This document shows positions 54,154-62,974 of a DNA stretch of 64,000 bases, piece after piece. The notes under the pieces were generated by a model, which saw only the letters and a list, made by a program, of their open reading frames with translations, searched no databases and had not been told where the DNA came from. The position numbers and the translations under genes are program-made. The first letter of the stretch is position 1. Each line of letters starts with the position of its first letter. This DNA comes from Bin87 sp963666865 (GTDB taxonomy: Bacteria; Chloroflexota; Dehalococcoidia; Lucifugimonadales; UBA3495). The stretch covers positions 2,046,001 to 2,110,000 of the forward strand of contig OY763072.1 of assembly GCA_963666865.1 (NCBI GenBank), given 5' to 3'.

Positions 54154-55427
54154 GTCGCTCCCGCCAGTATCCTTTGCAGGTGGATCAAGCCCTGTTGCCG
54201 CCGGGCGTTGTTGGCCACGCGGCCCCACTCCGGTTCTTGCAACGTATCCGCAAGGTTTCGGGTGATCTCGTTGTCGATCAGCGGTCCGAAATCGCGGTAG
54301 ATTTGCAACATAGCCGCAGCTCCCGCCTGGTCTCCTGCCAACAGTTTCGATCCATGCAGGAACGGCAGCGCGACGTTCACGGCGATGTCCCCGGCTCGGC
54401 CGGCGCCGATGAGAGCGGGTTTGCCATTGACGTGATCTTTGACCGACAACGCCCGGGTGATTTCAGCGGGTTTGCCGATTTCTGCCGCCCGGCCCAGTCC
54501 GGCGATCAGCCCTCGTTCGGCAAAACGAGCGACCAGCGCTGCTGCCCCTTCCACCCGCCGGCGGGGATGGTTCGACGGCCGCACTCGAAACAGCCGCCAT
54601 CGGCGGAGATCGAGCGCCGGGCCCAGCCTCCTTGGCAAAGGCCGGACGGACCGCTCGTCTTCGTCGCCAAAACCCGCTAGACGCAGCAGAAGCCCGGCCA
54701 CTACTGCCTCCCGCTGCTCCGCTGGCACTCCAAGAGCCAACGCTATTAAACGATCAATGGGGGCGACGGTAGCCAGCATCAAAAACGGGTGCTGGTTGTG
54801 CCGGTAACCGAGCGCTTCGCAGATTGACTCCCACAGCGTCTGTTCAGGAAATTGGCGGGTCATCAGCATCTGCAACTGTCGGCTTCGCCACAGGAAACGG
54901 GCATCACCGGCCCGGTTGAGGAGAGCGGCCATCTGCTCCGCTGTTTCGGGCCGTCGGTAACCCCTTTGCGCCAGGATCGCCCATAAATGGCGTCCCGAAT
55001 CCTCTGCTTCTTCGGCTTCGGTCTCCTTTTCGACCAGCAGGGCGCGGACGTTCACCACTGGAGGCGCAGCTCCGCTATCAGTGCGGGATTGCACGCCGCC
55101 GGGGTCCAATGACACGTGCAGCGCGACCCCGTTGTAGTTCGGGTCCCGGTCGTGGCCATGCGCCCGCCAATCGCGCTGCCGCAAATGGACCTCAACGTCG
55201 CCCTGCACGATCCCTTGACCGTCCACTGCCAGCAAAGCGTTGCGAAAATCCGGGCCGGCGGTCACACCTGGCCGACCAGGGTATAAAACGCGCACCCGAC
55301 GACCTTCTTCGGTGCGCAGCGTCCGGGCACGCACCGCACGGCGTTGCCACAAACGGGCCAACTGCTTTTCGGTGATGGGAGCTATCGATCCGGTGTAATC
55401 CGGTTCACCATAGCGGGCGTTCTTCAC
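54150..55427 (-). CDS. DUF2851 family protein
   Basis: 425 residues matching DUF2851: MKNARYGEPDYTGSIAPITEKQLARLW, then RRVRVLYPGRPGVTAGPDFRNALLAVDG, GDVEVHLRQRDWRAHGHDRDPNYNGVALHV, and a helical C-terminus. The 'GPDF.NA...........GDVEVH.....W..HGH..D..Y..V.LHV' signature is diagnostic. Function is unknown; the signature has a nuclease-like look (D, ExH) but this is speculation. The TAG stop lies inside the palindrome at 54125-54153. Confidence 0.85.
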   Translation of the reverse strand: MKNARYGEPDYTGSIAPITEKQLARLWQRRAVRARTLRTEEGRRVRVLYPGRPGVTAGPDFRNALLAVDGQGIVQGDVEVHLRQRDWRAHGHDRDPNYNGVALHVSLDPGGVQSRTDSGAAPPVVNVRALLVEKETEAEEAEDSGRHLWAILAQRGYRRPETAEQMAALLNRAGDARFLWRSRQLQMLMTRQFPEQTLWESICEALGYRHNQHPFLMLATVAPIDRLIALALGVPAEQREAVVAGLLLRLAGFGDEDERSVRPLPRRLGPALDLRRWRLFRVRPSNHPRRRVEGAAALVARFAERGLIAGLGRAAEIGKPAEITRALSVKDHVNGKPALIGAGRAGDIAVNVALPFLHGSKLLAGDQAGAAAMLQIYRDFGPLIDNEITRNLADTLQEPEWGRVANNARRQQGLIHLQRILAGAT

Positions 55428-55473
55428 TGGTGGTCACCTGCCCACCGGTGTATCACCATGGGCCGCGGCTCGT

Positions 55474-55956
55474 CTATGGCCGGGTGTCAGCAATCGCCGC
55501 GCTGCGCCGGGGAGCCCGGTACTCGCCACGCCACCACAGCAGCGCGCCGCAAAGCAACGGAACCGCCGCGGCTAGCGTGCTAAGCAACACGGCCTTGCCG
55601 TACTGTTCTTCCGTGGCAATTGCCAGGATAATCATGCCCAGGTTGGCTATAGCCAGCGCCAGGAACAGGACGGCTGCCCAACGGGCTCGCCACATCCCCC
55701 CCGCGCCGGCGATGAAACCCGCGATGGAACCGGCCAACACCACGCTCACCATTTCGGCGGCCACGCCGGACTGGTAACGCAGGAACAACTCGGTCCAGGC
55801 CAGGCATTCGGTGTGAAATACGTACTCGCCGATCTCCACTGAACCGCAATTCATGCCCACCACCTGGGACCAAACGGTTTGGCAAAGTCCGCCCAACATC
55901 CCCAACACGAGGGTTATCAGTCGGATATAAAGCTGTGAACTGGTGTATGCACCCAT
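55474..55956 (-). CDS. Small integral membrane protein, unknown
   Basis: 160 residues with four predicted membrane helices (about 10-32, 60-85, 90-110 and 118-140). A cysteine-containing loop between helices 1 and 2 (GMNCGSVEIGEYVFHTECLAW) could form a disulphide outside the cell. No family recognised. It lies upstream of DUF2851 on the same strand, 46 bases apart, so may share its operon. Confidence 0.6.
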   Translation of the reverse strand: MGAYTSSQLYIRLITLVLGMLGGLCQTVWSQVVGMNCGSVEIGEYVFHTECLAWTELFLRYQSGVAAEMVSVVLAGSIAGFIAGAGGMWRARWAAVLFLALAIANLGMIILAIATEEQYGKAVLLSTLAAAVPLLCGALLWWRGEYRAPRRSAAIADTRP

Positions 55957-56075
55957 TTGTGCCGGCGTCCTGCTGAGAATTCGGTGGCTACGATTCTAGC
56001 CGATTTTTGCCGCCTGTGCGCCGCCGCTTCTTCCCCTGATGGTAGAATGCCCCATCAGACGGATCAGGAGGGACC

Positions 56076-56912
56076 ATGACCGCCAGCAAGATTACTGTCG
56101 GCAACGTGGAGATCGCATCGTTGTCAGATGGCATACTGGAATTCGACGTCTGCAATTTCTTCCCCGACATCCCAGCCTCCGACTGGGAACCTTTCCACGA
56201 CCACCTGACCCCGGACCATAAGGTCAGTTTCAACTTGGCCTGCTTCTTGGTGCGGTCTGAAGGTAGAACCATCGCCGTTGACACCGGACTGGGAGCAAAG
56301 GACTCGCCGGAAACCCCTTGGGGCGAGTTGCTGGATGATCTAGCCCGCAATGGCCTGTCGCCCAACGACATCGACGCCGTGGTGATGACCCACCTGCATC
56401 GGGACCATGTGGGTTGGAATACGGTGCGAGACGACGGCGGCACACTGAAACCGACCTTCCCAAACGCACGCTACTATTTCAGTCGAGTGGACTACGACGC
56501 CAGCCACGATCCGGCGCTGCAACCCGATCGTTTCCCCAACGCCCCCGACTGTGTGTGGCCCATCGCCGAAATGGGATTGGTGGAGTGGATGGAAGGCGAG
56601 TTCAGCATCACCGGCGAGCTGACCACCCTGCCAACGCCTGGTCATACCCCGGGCCACATGAGCATCATGATCAACTCGGGCGGCGAGCGTGGCTTGATTC
56701 TGGGCGACGTGCTCCATAACACCGCACAGATCCAGCAAACCGATTGGGCTTCCAGAGCCGACATCATCCCCGAACAGGCCGTCGCTACTCGCCAGTCCCT
56801 GCTGGACCGCCTGGAAAGCGAGGGCATTCCGGTGGCCGCGGTTCACCTGCCCGCGCCTGGATTCGGCAAGATCGTGCGCCTTCAGGGACGACGTTACTGG
56901 CAGGCTATCTAA
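56076..56912 (+). CDS. MBL-fold metallo-hydrolase
   Basis: 278 residues. Metal motif THLHRDH (His106, His108, Asp110, His111), then LPTPGHTPGHMSIMI (third His) and GLILGDVLHN (bridging Asp). This is the lactonase-like metallo-beta-lactamase branch, but the substrate is unknown. AGGAGGG lies right before ATG 56076. It precedes the MFS transporter on the same strand by 81 bases, with a dispersed palindrome between them. Confidence 0.88.
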   Translation: MTASKITVGNVEIASLSDGILEFDVCNFFPDIPASDWEPFHDHLTPDHKVSFNLACFLVRSEGRTIAVDTGLGAKDSPETPWGELLDDLARNGLSPNDIDAVVMTHLHRDHVGWNTVRDDGGTLKPTFPNARYYFSRVDYDASHDPALQPDRFPNAPDCVWPIAEMGLVEWMEGEFSITGELTTLPTPGHTPGHMSIMINSGGERGLILGDVLHNTAQIQQTDWASRADIIPEQAVATRQSLLDRLESEGIPVAAVHLPAPGFGKIVRLQGRRYWQAI

Positions 56913-56946
56913 CGCACCTTGGACATCCTTGGCAGTTCCACCCATT

Positions 56947-56980
<34 letters not shown>

Positions 56981-56993
56981 GTCTATTTTCACC

Positions 56994-58286
56994 ATGACGA
57001 CGTTACAGGAGGGCGCTCCCCAACGACAGCGAATTTTCTACGGGTGGGTCATCGTCGCCACCATGTTCGCCGTCAACTTCTCGACGATGTGCACCGGCAC
57101 CCTCAACTACGGTTTGTTCGTGCTGCCCATGCAGCGGGAACTGGCATTGTCCCGTGCCACCTTCGGATGGATGCAGACTACCCGCCGCCTCTCCACCGGT
57201 GTTCTGAGCTTCGCTGTTGGCTGGCTGATCGACCGCTACGGCCCCCGGGTGTACATCCCCATTTCCGCTTTGCTGATCTGCGGCTGCCTGCTACTGGTGA
57301 GTATCAGCAGCCACGCCTGGCAGTTCATCCTGTTCTTCGGGATCATCGGCATGTCGGGGCTGGCTGCGCCAAACGGCATCGTGACGTCAGTGCCCGTCGC
57401 CAAGTGGTTCGTGGGGAAACGCGGCCGCGCTTTGGCCCTGGCCGGCGCCGGATTGGGGATCGGCGGCATCGTCTTCATGCCGGTAACACAGTGGCTGATC
57501 GGCGGTTACGGTTGGCGGGAGACTTGGCGGATTCTGGCGTTGATTTTCGTCATCATTTCGGCGCCGGCGTCAGCGTTCTTCCTGCGTCGCCAACCGGAGG
57601 ACATGGGTCTCAGAGTGGACGGCGACCCGCCGGAGTCGTCGGCCGGGCCCGGCTCAACGCCGGCGCCTCAACAACAGGCGGCTGTAGAGGAAGTGTGGAC
57701 GGTTCGAGAGGCTTTCCGTACGGCGACGATGTGGAAATTGATGTCGGTATTCGCCCTGTCCGGGGTGGCTCAGGGCGGCGCCAGTTTTCACCGCATCCCC
57801 TACTTCGTGGAGAAAGCATATGATCCGCTGTTGGTGTCCTGGTCCTTTGCCGCCGACGCCGGCGGGGCCGCCGCCACCTCGTTGGTGGCTGGCTGGTTGG
57901 CGGATCGGATCCCAATCCGCTTCCTCGCCGCAGTCTCTTTCTCCGGTTTCATCGTGGCCATCCTGCTGATGATCTACGTGTCGTCACCCCAGATGATGTT
58001 CCTGTCCACCACCCTTTTCGGCAGTTCGGTGGGTTTCGGAATGATCGTGCACTCGTACATTTTCGCCGCCTACTACGGCCGGGCTTTCCTGGGCGCTATC
58101 CGAGGAATCGTGATGCCGGTCAACCTCCTGTCCGCGGGCTTGGGCGCGCCTTTGGTTGGATACCTGCATGATTACACCGGCTCCTACGTGTTGGCATGGT
58201 GGACGCTCCTCATCGTATACGGCGGCAGTGCCGCCCTGGTGTTGACGGCGCTGCCGCCCCTGAAGCCGGTCGCTCATGAGGGTTGA
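56994..58286 (+). CDS. Major facilitator superfamily transporter
   Basis: 430 residues with 12 hydrophobic segments. The N-terminal half has FYGWVIVATMFAVNF, the A-motif-like GWLIDRYGPRVYIP, and the GLGIGGIVFMPVTQWLIG region; after a cytoplasmic loop (PPESSAGPGSTPAPQQQ) the second half has VAGWLADRIPIRFLAAV. It resembles the oxalate/formate antiporter and MCT-like group. Substrate not predictable. Confidence 0.85.
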   Translation: MTTLQEGAPQRQRIFYGWVIVATMFAVNFSTMCTGTLNYGLFVLPMQRELALSRATFGWMQTTRRLSTGVLSFAVGWLIDRYGPRVYIPISALLICGCLLLVSISSHAWQFILFFGIIGMSGLAAPNGIVTSVPVAKWFVGKRGRALALAGAGLGIGGIVFMPVTQWLIGGYGWRETWRILALIFVIISAPASAFFLRRQPEDMGLRVDGDPPESSAGPGSTPAPQQQAAVEEVWTVREAFRTATMWKLMSVFALSGVAQGGASFHRIPYFVEKAYDPLLVSWSFAADAGGAAATSLVAGWLADRIPIRFLAAVSFSGFIVAILLMIYVSSPQMMFLSTTLFGSSVGFGMIVHSYIFAAYYGRAFLGAIRGIVMPVNLLSAGLGAPLVGYLHDYTGSYVLAWWTLLIVYGGSAALVLTALPPLKPVAHEG

Positions 58287-58558
58287 CACGCACGCAGACC
58301 CGCTTTACCGAGTCATCGCCGGCAAAAAACCTTCTGACTTTTACAGTGATCTCGCCACGGCACAGCACATCCGGCGCCTTGCACATCTCTCCGCTGGCAG
58401 GATTACTGATCCAGGCTCGCGATGATGGGGATTGGCGCATCTGAAGCACCTATCCAGATTTCAATTCGAACCAAACTGAAAAACGGCGGGCATTCAACAA
58501 GCGGAGCGACTTAACGGATCAACTAAATCGCTGTCCATATTGACGTTGGGAGGGGAGC
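58287..58558. other. Intergenic region, no gene seen
   Basis: Spacer before the decayed ABC operon. GGGAGGGG at 58549-58556 is the ribosome binding site of the pseudogene. Confidence 0.4.
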
Positions 58559-59660
58559 ATGATTGCCAATAGCGTAATCCGAATACCGACGATTCTGACA
58601 GCAATGACTCTGGTGATGATGTTGTTCGTGGTTAGCTGCGGTGGTGCTGAAGAGCCCATCGAATCATCCGCATCCAGCCACGGCAGCCGCGCCGGCGGCC
58701 CCACAACAAACAGCCCCCGCCGACACGCCGCTGCCGGTCCGTGCCACCAACACCCCGGCGCCGGCGATGGCCCAGCCCACTCCCAACCCAGCGCATTTCG
58801 GTGCAGGATGTTACGGCACGACCCACCCTGTCACCGGGAGCCCTGCAAGGGGAACTGACTACCGACCGTCTCATTGTCGTGCTCGACTCTCCGGTCCTGT
58901 CCTCCATGCTGGACTGTGAGGTAACGGGTTCCGGAGTCGTCGTTTACCGGATGTCTGCCGAGTACATGGTGGAAGCCGGCCCTTTTGACGGCACATATGA
59001 GCCGATGCCAGCCACCGAGTGGAGTATCACACCGGACGGGCGGACCTGGAACTTCAAACTGCGCCAGGGCGTTCCCTGGCAGCACGGCTGGGGTGAATAC
59101 ACCGCTCAGGATGTGTCTCATTCCATGGATTACTACACCAATCCCGAGTGCCGCGCCACCTACTCCGACTATTTCCGCACCGACCCGGGAACCGAGGTGG
59201 AAATCGTCAACGACTACGAAGTCAATATGCATATGCAGCTGCGCCCGGCGGTGGACTTCCTCTATTGGCTTTCCAGTTACCGTGGCATCCCCCAAAGCAG
59301 CAGCGCCCAGTGGAACCAGGACTGCCCAAACGGGGAGGCAGACTCCGGGACTACTGATACCGGCGTCCCGGTGGGATATTGCAAAGCCAGTCGGGACAAG
59401 GTGTACGAGCTGTTAGCCCGTACCGGCCCTTACCAATTCGTCAGTTTTGAGGAAGGCTTAGGTTGGTAGTGGGAAGTAGTTCCCTACGACCACTGGCGCG
59501 TTAGTCCCGATTTCGCCGAGATTGAAATCAAGGATGTGAAGGAACCGGCGACGCGCCTCGCCGTTATGTTGGCCCGGGAGGGGCATATCGTCGCCATAAA
59601 CCGCGCCCTGCTGAGCGAAGCCATCAACGCTGAGCTGGAGGTCGTTGACAGCTCGGTTAC
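58559..59660 (+). pseudogene. Peptide ABC substrate-binding lipoprotein, decayed
   Basis: The start MIANSVIRIPTILTAMTLVM with lipobox FVVSC is in one frame, the Ala/Pro-rich linker (TAAAPAAPQQTAPADTPL) in a second, and the binding domain in a third: DGRTWNFKLRQGVPWQHGWG, AQDVSHSMDYYTNPECRATY. A TAG stop follows GLGW (59467-59469), after which the coding continues (WEVVPYDHWRVSPDFAEIEI, EPATRLAVMLAREGH). It ends abruptly near 59660, where a permease tail begins, so the C-terminal half was deleted. It is a relative of the intact binding protein at 31.7 kb. Confidence 0.75.
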
Positions 59661-59791
59661 GGCGAACACGACTTTCGCTGTTTGCGTTGCTGTACATCGG
59701 CATCAACATCGTGACGGACATCGCCTACGCCTACGTTGACCCCCGGATCCGGTACTCACCGGCTTCTGACCACTATCTGAGGAGGAACTGA
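59661..59791 (+). pseudogene. Remnant of dipeptide permease DppB, C-terminus only
   Basis: LFALLYIGINIVTDIAYAYV and DPRIRYS match the C-terminal end of DppB-type permeases, stopping at 59789-59791 ahead of a GGAGGA site. About 300 codons of the permease and part of the binding protein are missing, consistent with one deletion. Confidence 0.7.
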
Positions 59792-59798
59792 CTATGGT

Positions 59799-60879
59799 GT
59801 GCAAGTGATTAACCCGGGACCGGCCGGCGAACTTCAACCAGCGACGCCGGCCGTTGGCGGCTTTTACATTGGACGGGCGCTGAGACAGGCCCGTCGGTTT
59901 CCGGTTATCGCTGTTTTCGTCCTGGTGGTTCTGTTGGTCGTCCCCGACGTTTTCGCGAACCTGACGCGCCTCACGACCAAATCAATGGCGACTTGGAACA
60001 CGCGCTCGAACCGCCCGGATGGGTTCGCGACCGCCATACCCAGTTGGTAGTTGTCAACCGTGTCAAGGACATCGGGAGCGAAATCAGCGTGCGCAACGCC
60101 GCGCGCACGGTAGCGGACGGTTCGACCACGCTATCAGACGACAACGGAAACGGCCAGGCTGACCTCGGTGAAACGGTGGTGCGCCTGGACAAGGGCGGCA
60201 GTTGGGAATACCCGCTGGGTACCGACAAACAGGGACACGACGTCCCCAGCCGCATAATCTATGGGTCGCGCGTGTCTCTCACGGTGTCCATGCTGGCGAT
60301 TTTGCTGGGCGGATTTTTGGGTACGGCCCTGGGTATGATCGCCGCATTCCGCGGCGGCCTGACCGATGCCATCGTTATGCGCATCGTTGACATCAAACTG
60401 GCTTTCCCGTCAATCCTGCTTGCGCTGACTCTGGTTTCTGCCATCGGATCCGGGTTCAGCACCGTGATTATCGTCATCGCCCTGTTGCTTTGGGGGAGGT
60501 ACGCTCGCGTCGTGCGCGGCGACGCCCTGGCGATCAAGCAACGTGACTTTATCGACCGCGCTCGTGTTTCGGGCGCATCCAACCTTCGCATCATGCTGTG
60601 GCACATCTTCCCCAACGTGGTGAACACCGTAGTTGTGCTGGCCACCTTGGAGGTCGGACACGTAATCATATTGGAATCGACGCTCAGCTTCCTTGGCGCT
60701 GGCATCCCGGCGCCGACCCCGGCCTGGGGCGTAATGGCCGCCGACGGAAGGGAACTCATCACCAGCAGTTGGTGGATTTTCCTCTTCCCGTGCCTGGCCT
60801 CGTGCTGACGGTACTTTCGATGAATTTGCTGGGCGACTGGTTGAGAGACCGTTTGGACCCCAAACTGCGCAACGTCTAG
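59799..60879 (+). pseudogene. Dipeptide permease DppC, frameshifted
   Basis: GTG 59799 begins MQVINPGPAGELQPATPAVG with a first membrane helix. A shift near 59960-59990 moves to a frame with WEYPLGTDKQGHDVPSRIIY, SLTVSMLAILLGGFLGTALG, AFRGGLTDAIVMRIVDIKLA and the EAA loop DALAIKQRDFIDRARVSGAS, up to ITSSWWIFLFPCLA. A one-base deletion near 60795 then separates the tail LTVLSMNLLGDWLRDRLDPK. All DppC features are present, so the decay is recent. Confidence 0.75.
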
Positions 60880-61049
60880 GCGACCGCGACCACACGGGAC
60901 GCTGCCAATACCTTTCCGAAGGTCTCTCGCCTCAGCCCGCATCTTCACCGGCGCGGTCGCGGCCAATGGAGATGCGGGCAGGAACTTCTAAAATCGTAGC
61001 GGATAACCCTTTGGGTCCGGAAGACGCCAGAAAAAGGGTTGCTGTTCGG

Positions 61050-61826
61050 TTACCGGCCTGGTCCCCGGTCCAGGTAATCCTGCGCGGAGCCCAGTCCCTC
61101 CAGGGCCAGCCCATAACCCAGGATGTCGTGCAAAACCCCTTTCAGTTGGTGCGTCAGCAGCACCCTGGAATAGCGCAGCACCAGGCGCGGTTGTTGTGCC
61201 AACTGGCGTGCCAGTTCCCAGGCTCGGGGCAACAACTCGTCGGCCGGCAGCACCTCGGCTACCAGTCCGAATTCTTGCGCCTTGGCTGCGTCAAGCATCT
61301 GCCCGGTCAGGAGGAAGTACCGGCCCCGGTTGATTCCCAGTAGCAACGGATAGATGATGTGGATTCCGTCGCCTGGCGTCAGGCCGCTCATGAAGTGTCC
61401 CGAGTCCTGGAACGTGGTATGTGGGGCCGCCAGCACGATGTCGCTGAGTAGCGGCAACTCCGAATGCCGCAGCGCGGGCCCATTGATTGCGGCGATAATT
61501 GGCACCTCGATATTCAAAAGGTTGCCCAACAAGTGCTTGCCTTCCCAGTAGGTGGCGTCCCACTGTTCCGGGGTCCTGCGTGGCACCGTGTCGCTGCTGC
61601 CCGCCGGCCCGGTGAACCCGTCGCCGGCTCCGGTCATGATGATGACCTTGTTCTCCGTGTCGGTCCCAACAGTGTGGAATACCTCCGGCAGTTCCGTGTG
61701 GGGGCCGGAACCCCACTGCAGGGTGTCGCCGTCGCTGTGCAGGGTCATCTGCAGAATGCCGTCGTCCCGCTCGAACTTCACGTATTGAAACCGGTCTTGG
61801 TAGTCGTCGAGGCGTGTCATTTCCAT
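61050..61826 (-). CDS. Enoyl-CoA hydratase/isomerase (crotonase) family protein
   Basis: 258 residues of crotonase type: VIIMTGAGDGFTGP (oxyanion strand), IEVPIIAAINGPALRHSELPLLSDIVLAAPHTTFQD, and LLTGQMLDAAKAQEFGLVAEVLPADELL. The first catalytic position is plausible (HSEL), but the second segment reads SGLTPGDGIHIIYPLLLG, without the standard Glu of hydratases, so the reaction may differ. It has its own promoter and no pathway neighbours. Confidence 0.82.
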   Translation of the reverse strand: MEMTRLDDYQDRFQYVKFERDDGILQMTLHSDGDTLQWGSGPHTELPEVFHTVGTDTENKVIIMTGAGDGFTGPAGSSDTVPRRTPEQWDATYWEGKHLLGNLLNIEVPIIAAINGPALRHSELPLLSDIVLAAPHTTFQDSGHFMSGLTPGDGIHIIYPLLLGINRGRYFLLTGQMLDAAKAQEFGLVAEVLPADELLPRAWELARQLAQQPRLVLRYSRVLLTHQLKGVLHDILGYGLALEGLGSAQDYLDRGPGR

Positions 61827-61968
61827 CTCCTTTCGGTAGTGTTGACGGCATCAAGTATAATCAAAAATCATCCCGGCCTATCCGATACCTTGTTGCCGCA
61901 ATGATTCCCGGCGGACGATTGACTCTCACCAAATTCCCTTGACCGCGACCTCCCCTTGCCCGTTGTAC

Positions 61969-62967
61969 ATGACCGCCTCCAACTTCAACATCGGCCCCCA
62001 ATTTCTCCCCGACGCCATCGCCGGCGACATATCCCCGGTGGACACTCGCCCCCGGACGATGTTTCGGGCACCCAGGTGCGCCGATATTGGCCAGTTGCGA
62101 GCGGATGTCGCATTCGTTGGGATGCCCTTCGATCAGGGCACCTTTGGCCGTCCCGGCGCCCGTTACGGCCCCGATGCCCTCCGTGACGCTCCGCGCGCAT
62201 ATTCGTACTCCGACCCTTATGGACAGGCGCAAGAGGCCGAGGGTTTTTTCGATGCTGACGCCGGCGACGAACTGTTGCGCGGCATTACCATGGCCGATTG
62301 CGGGAACGTGTCGGTTTCGCCTTCCGACGTTGTGCATAACTTCGCGCGGCTGGCGGGAGTCGTGGCCCGCATTGCGGAGCGGGGCGCTATGCCCGTCATC
62401 CTGGGCGGTGACCATGCCATCACCTTCCCGGCCGTGTGCGGCCTTCCGGAATTTTCTCCCCTAAACATCGTCCACTTCGACGCCCACCTGGATTACACCC
62501 ACGACTACCATGGGGCGCTGCTCACTCACGGCAGCCCCATCCGTCGCTGCCGCGAACTGGACCACGTTGGTCACATCACCTCGGTCGGTATCCGCAGCGT
62601 GCGCCGCGCGCCTTATGAAGACGCCGTCGCCCACGGCAACTCCATAATCACCGCCCGGCAGTTCCGTGAACTGGGGCCCGAGGCGGTGGCCGAAAGCATC
62701 CAGACCGGCTCCAACTTGTACATCACCTTCGATGTAGATGTGCTTGATCCTACCCAAGCGCCAGGGACGGGTACGCCTGAGGTCGGCGGGTTATTCTACG
62801 AAGAATGTCGCCGGTGCCTAACCGCTCTGGTCAACCGTTCCAACCTGATCGCCTTTGACGTGGTGGAGGTCGCTCCACCCTACGACGTTTCCGATCTAAC
62901 GGCTCAGGTGGCCGCCCGCTTGATCACCGATGTCCTTTCCGCCCGCTTCCCGTCCCGTTCACGATAG
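61969..62967 (+). CDS. Ureohydrolase (agmatinase/arginase family)
   Basis: About 332 residues from ATG 61969 (MTASNFNIGPQFLPD); the frame is open to 61939. Binuclear manganese ligands are visible: VILGGDHAITFP (His), NIVHFDAHLDYTHDYHG (DAHxD) and ITFDVDVLDPTQAPGTGTPE (DxDxxDP). The N-terminal VAFVGMPFDQGTFGRPGARYGPDALRDA is typical of agmatinase and guanidino-acid hydrolases. The substrate among agmatine, arginine or guanidino acids cannot be fixed. The next gene starts eight bases after the stop. Confidence 0.9.
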   Translation: MTASNFNIGPQFLPDAIAGDISPVDTRPRTMFRAPRCADIGQLRADVAFVGMPFDQGTFGRPGARYGPDALRDAPRAYSYSDPYGQAQEAEGFFDADAGDELLRGITMADCGNVSVSPSDVVHNFARLAGVVARIAERGAMPVILGGDHAITFPAVCGLPEFSPLNIVHFDAHLDYTHDYHGALLTHGSPIRRCRELDHVGHITSVGIRSVRRAPYEDAVAHGNSIITARQFRELGPEAVAESIQTGSNLYITFDVDVLDPTQAPGTGTPEVGGLFYEECRRCLTALVNRSNLIAFDVVEVAPPYDVSDLTAQVAARLITDVLSARFPSRSR

Positions 62968-62974
62968 CAAACCA

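Noticed and set aside
54593..54607. CCGCCATCGGCGGA in the DUF2851 gene, a near match to the 15-bp palindrome
   Set aside because: The first arm lacks the T and the reading frame and protein look undisturbed; probably chance in GC-rich coding DNA.
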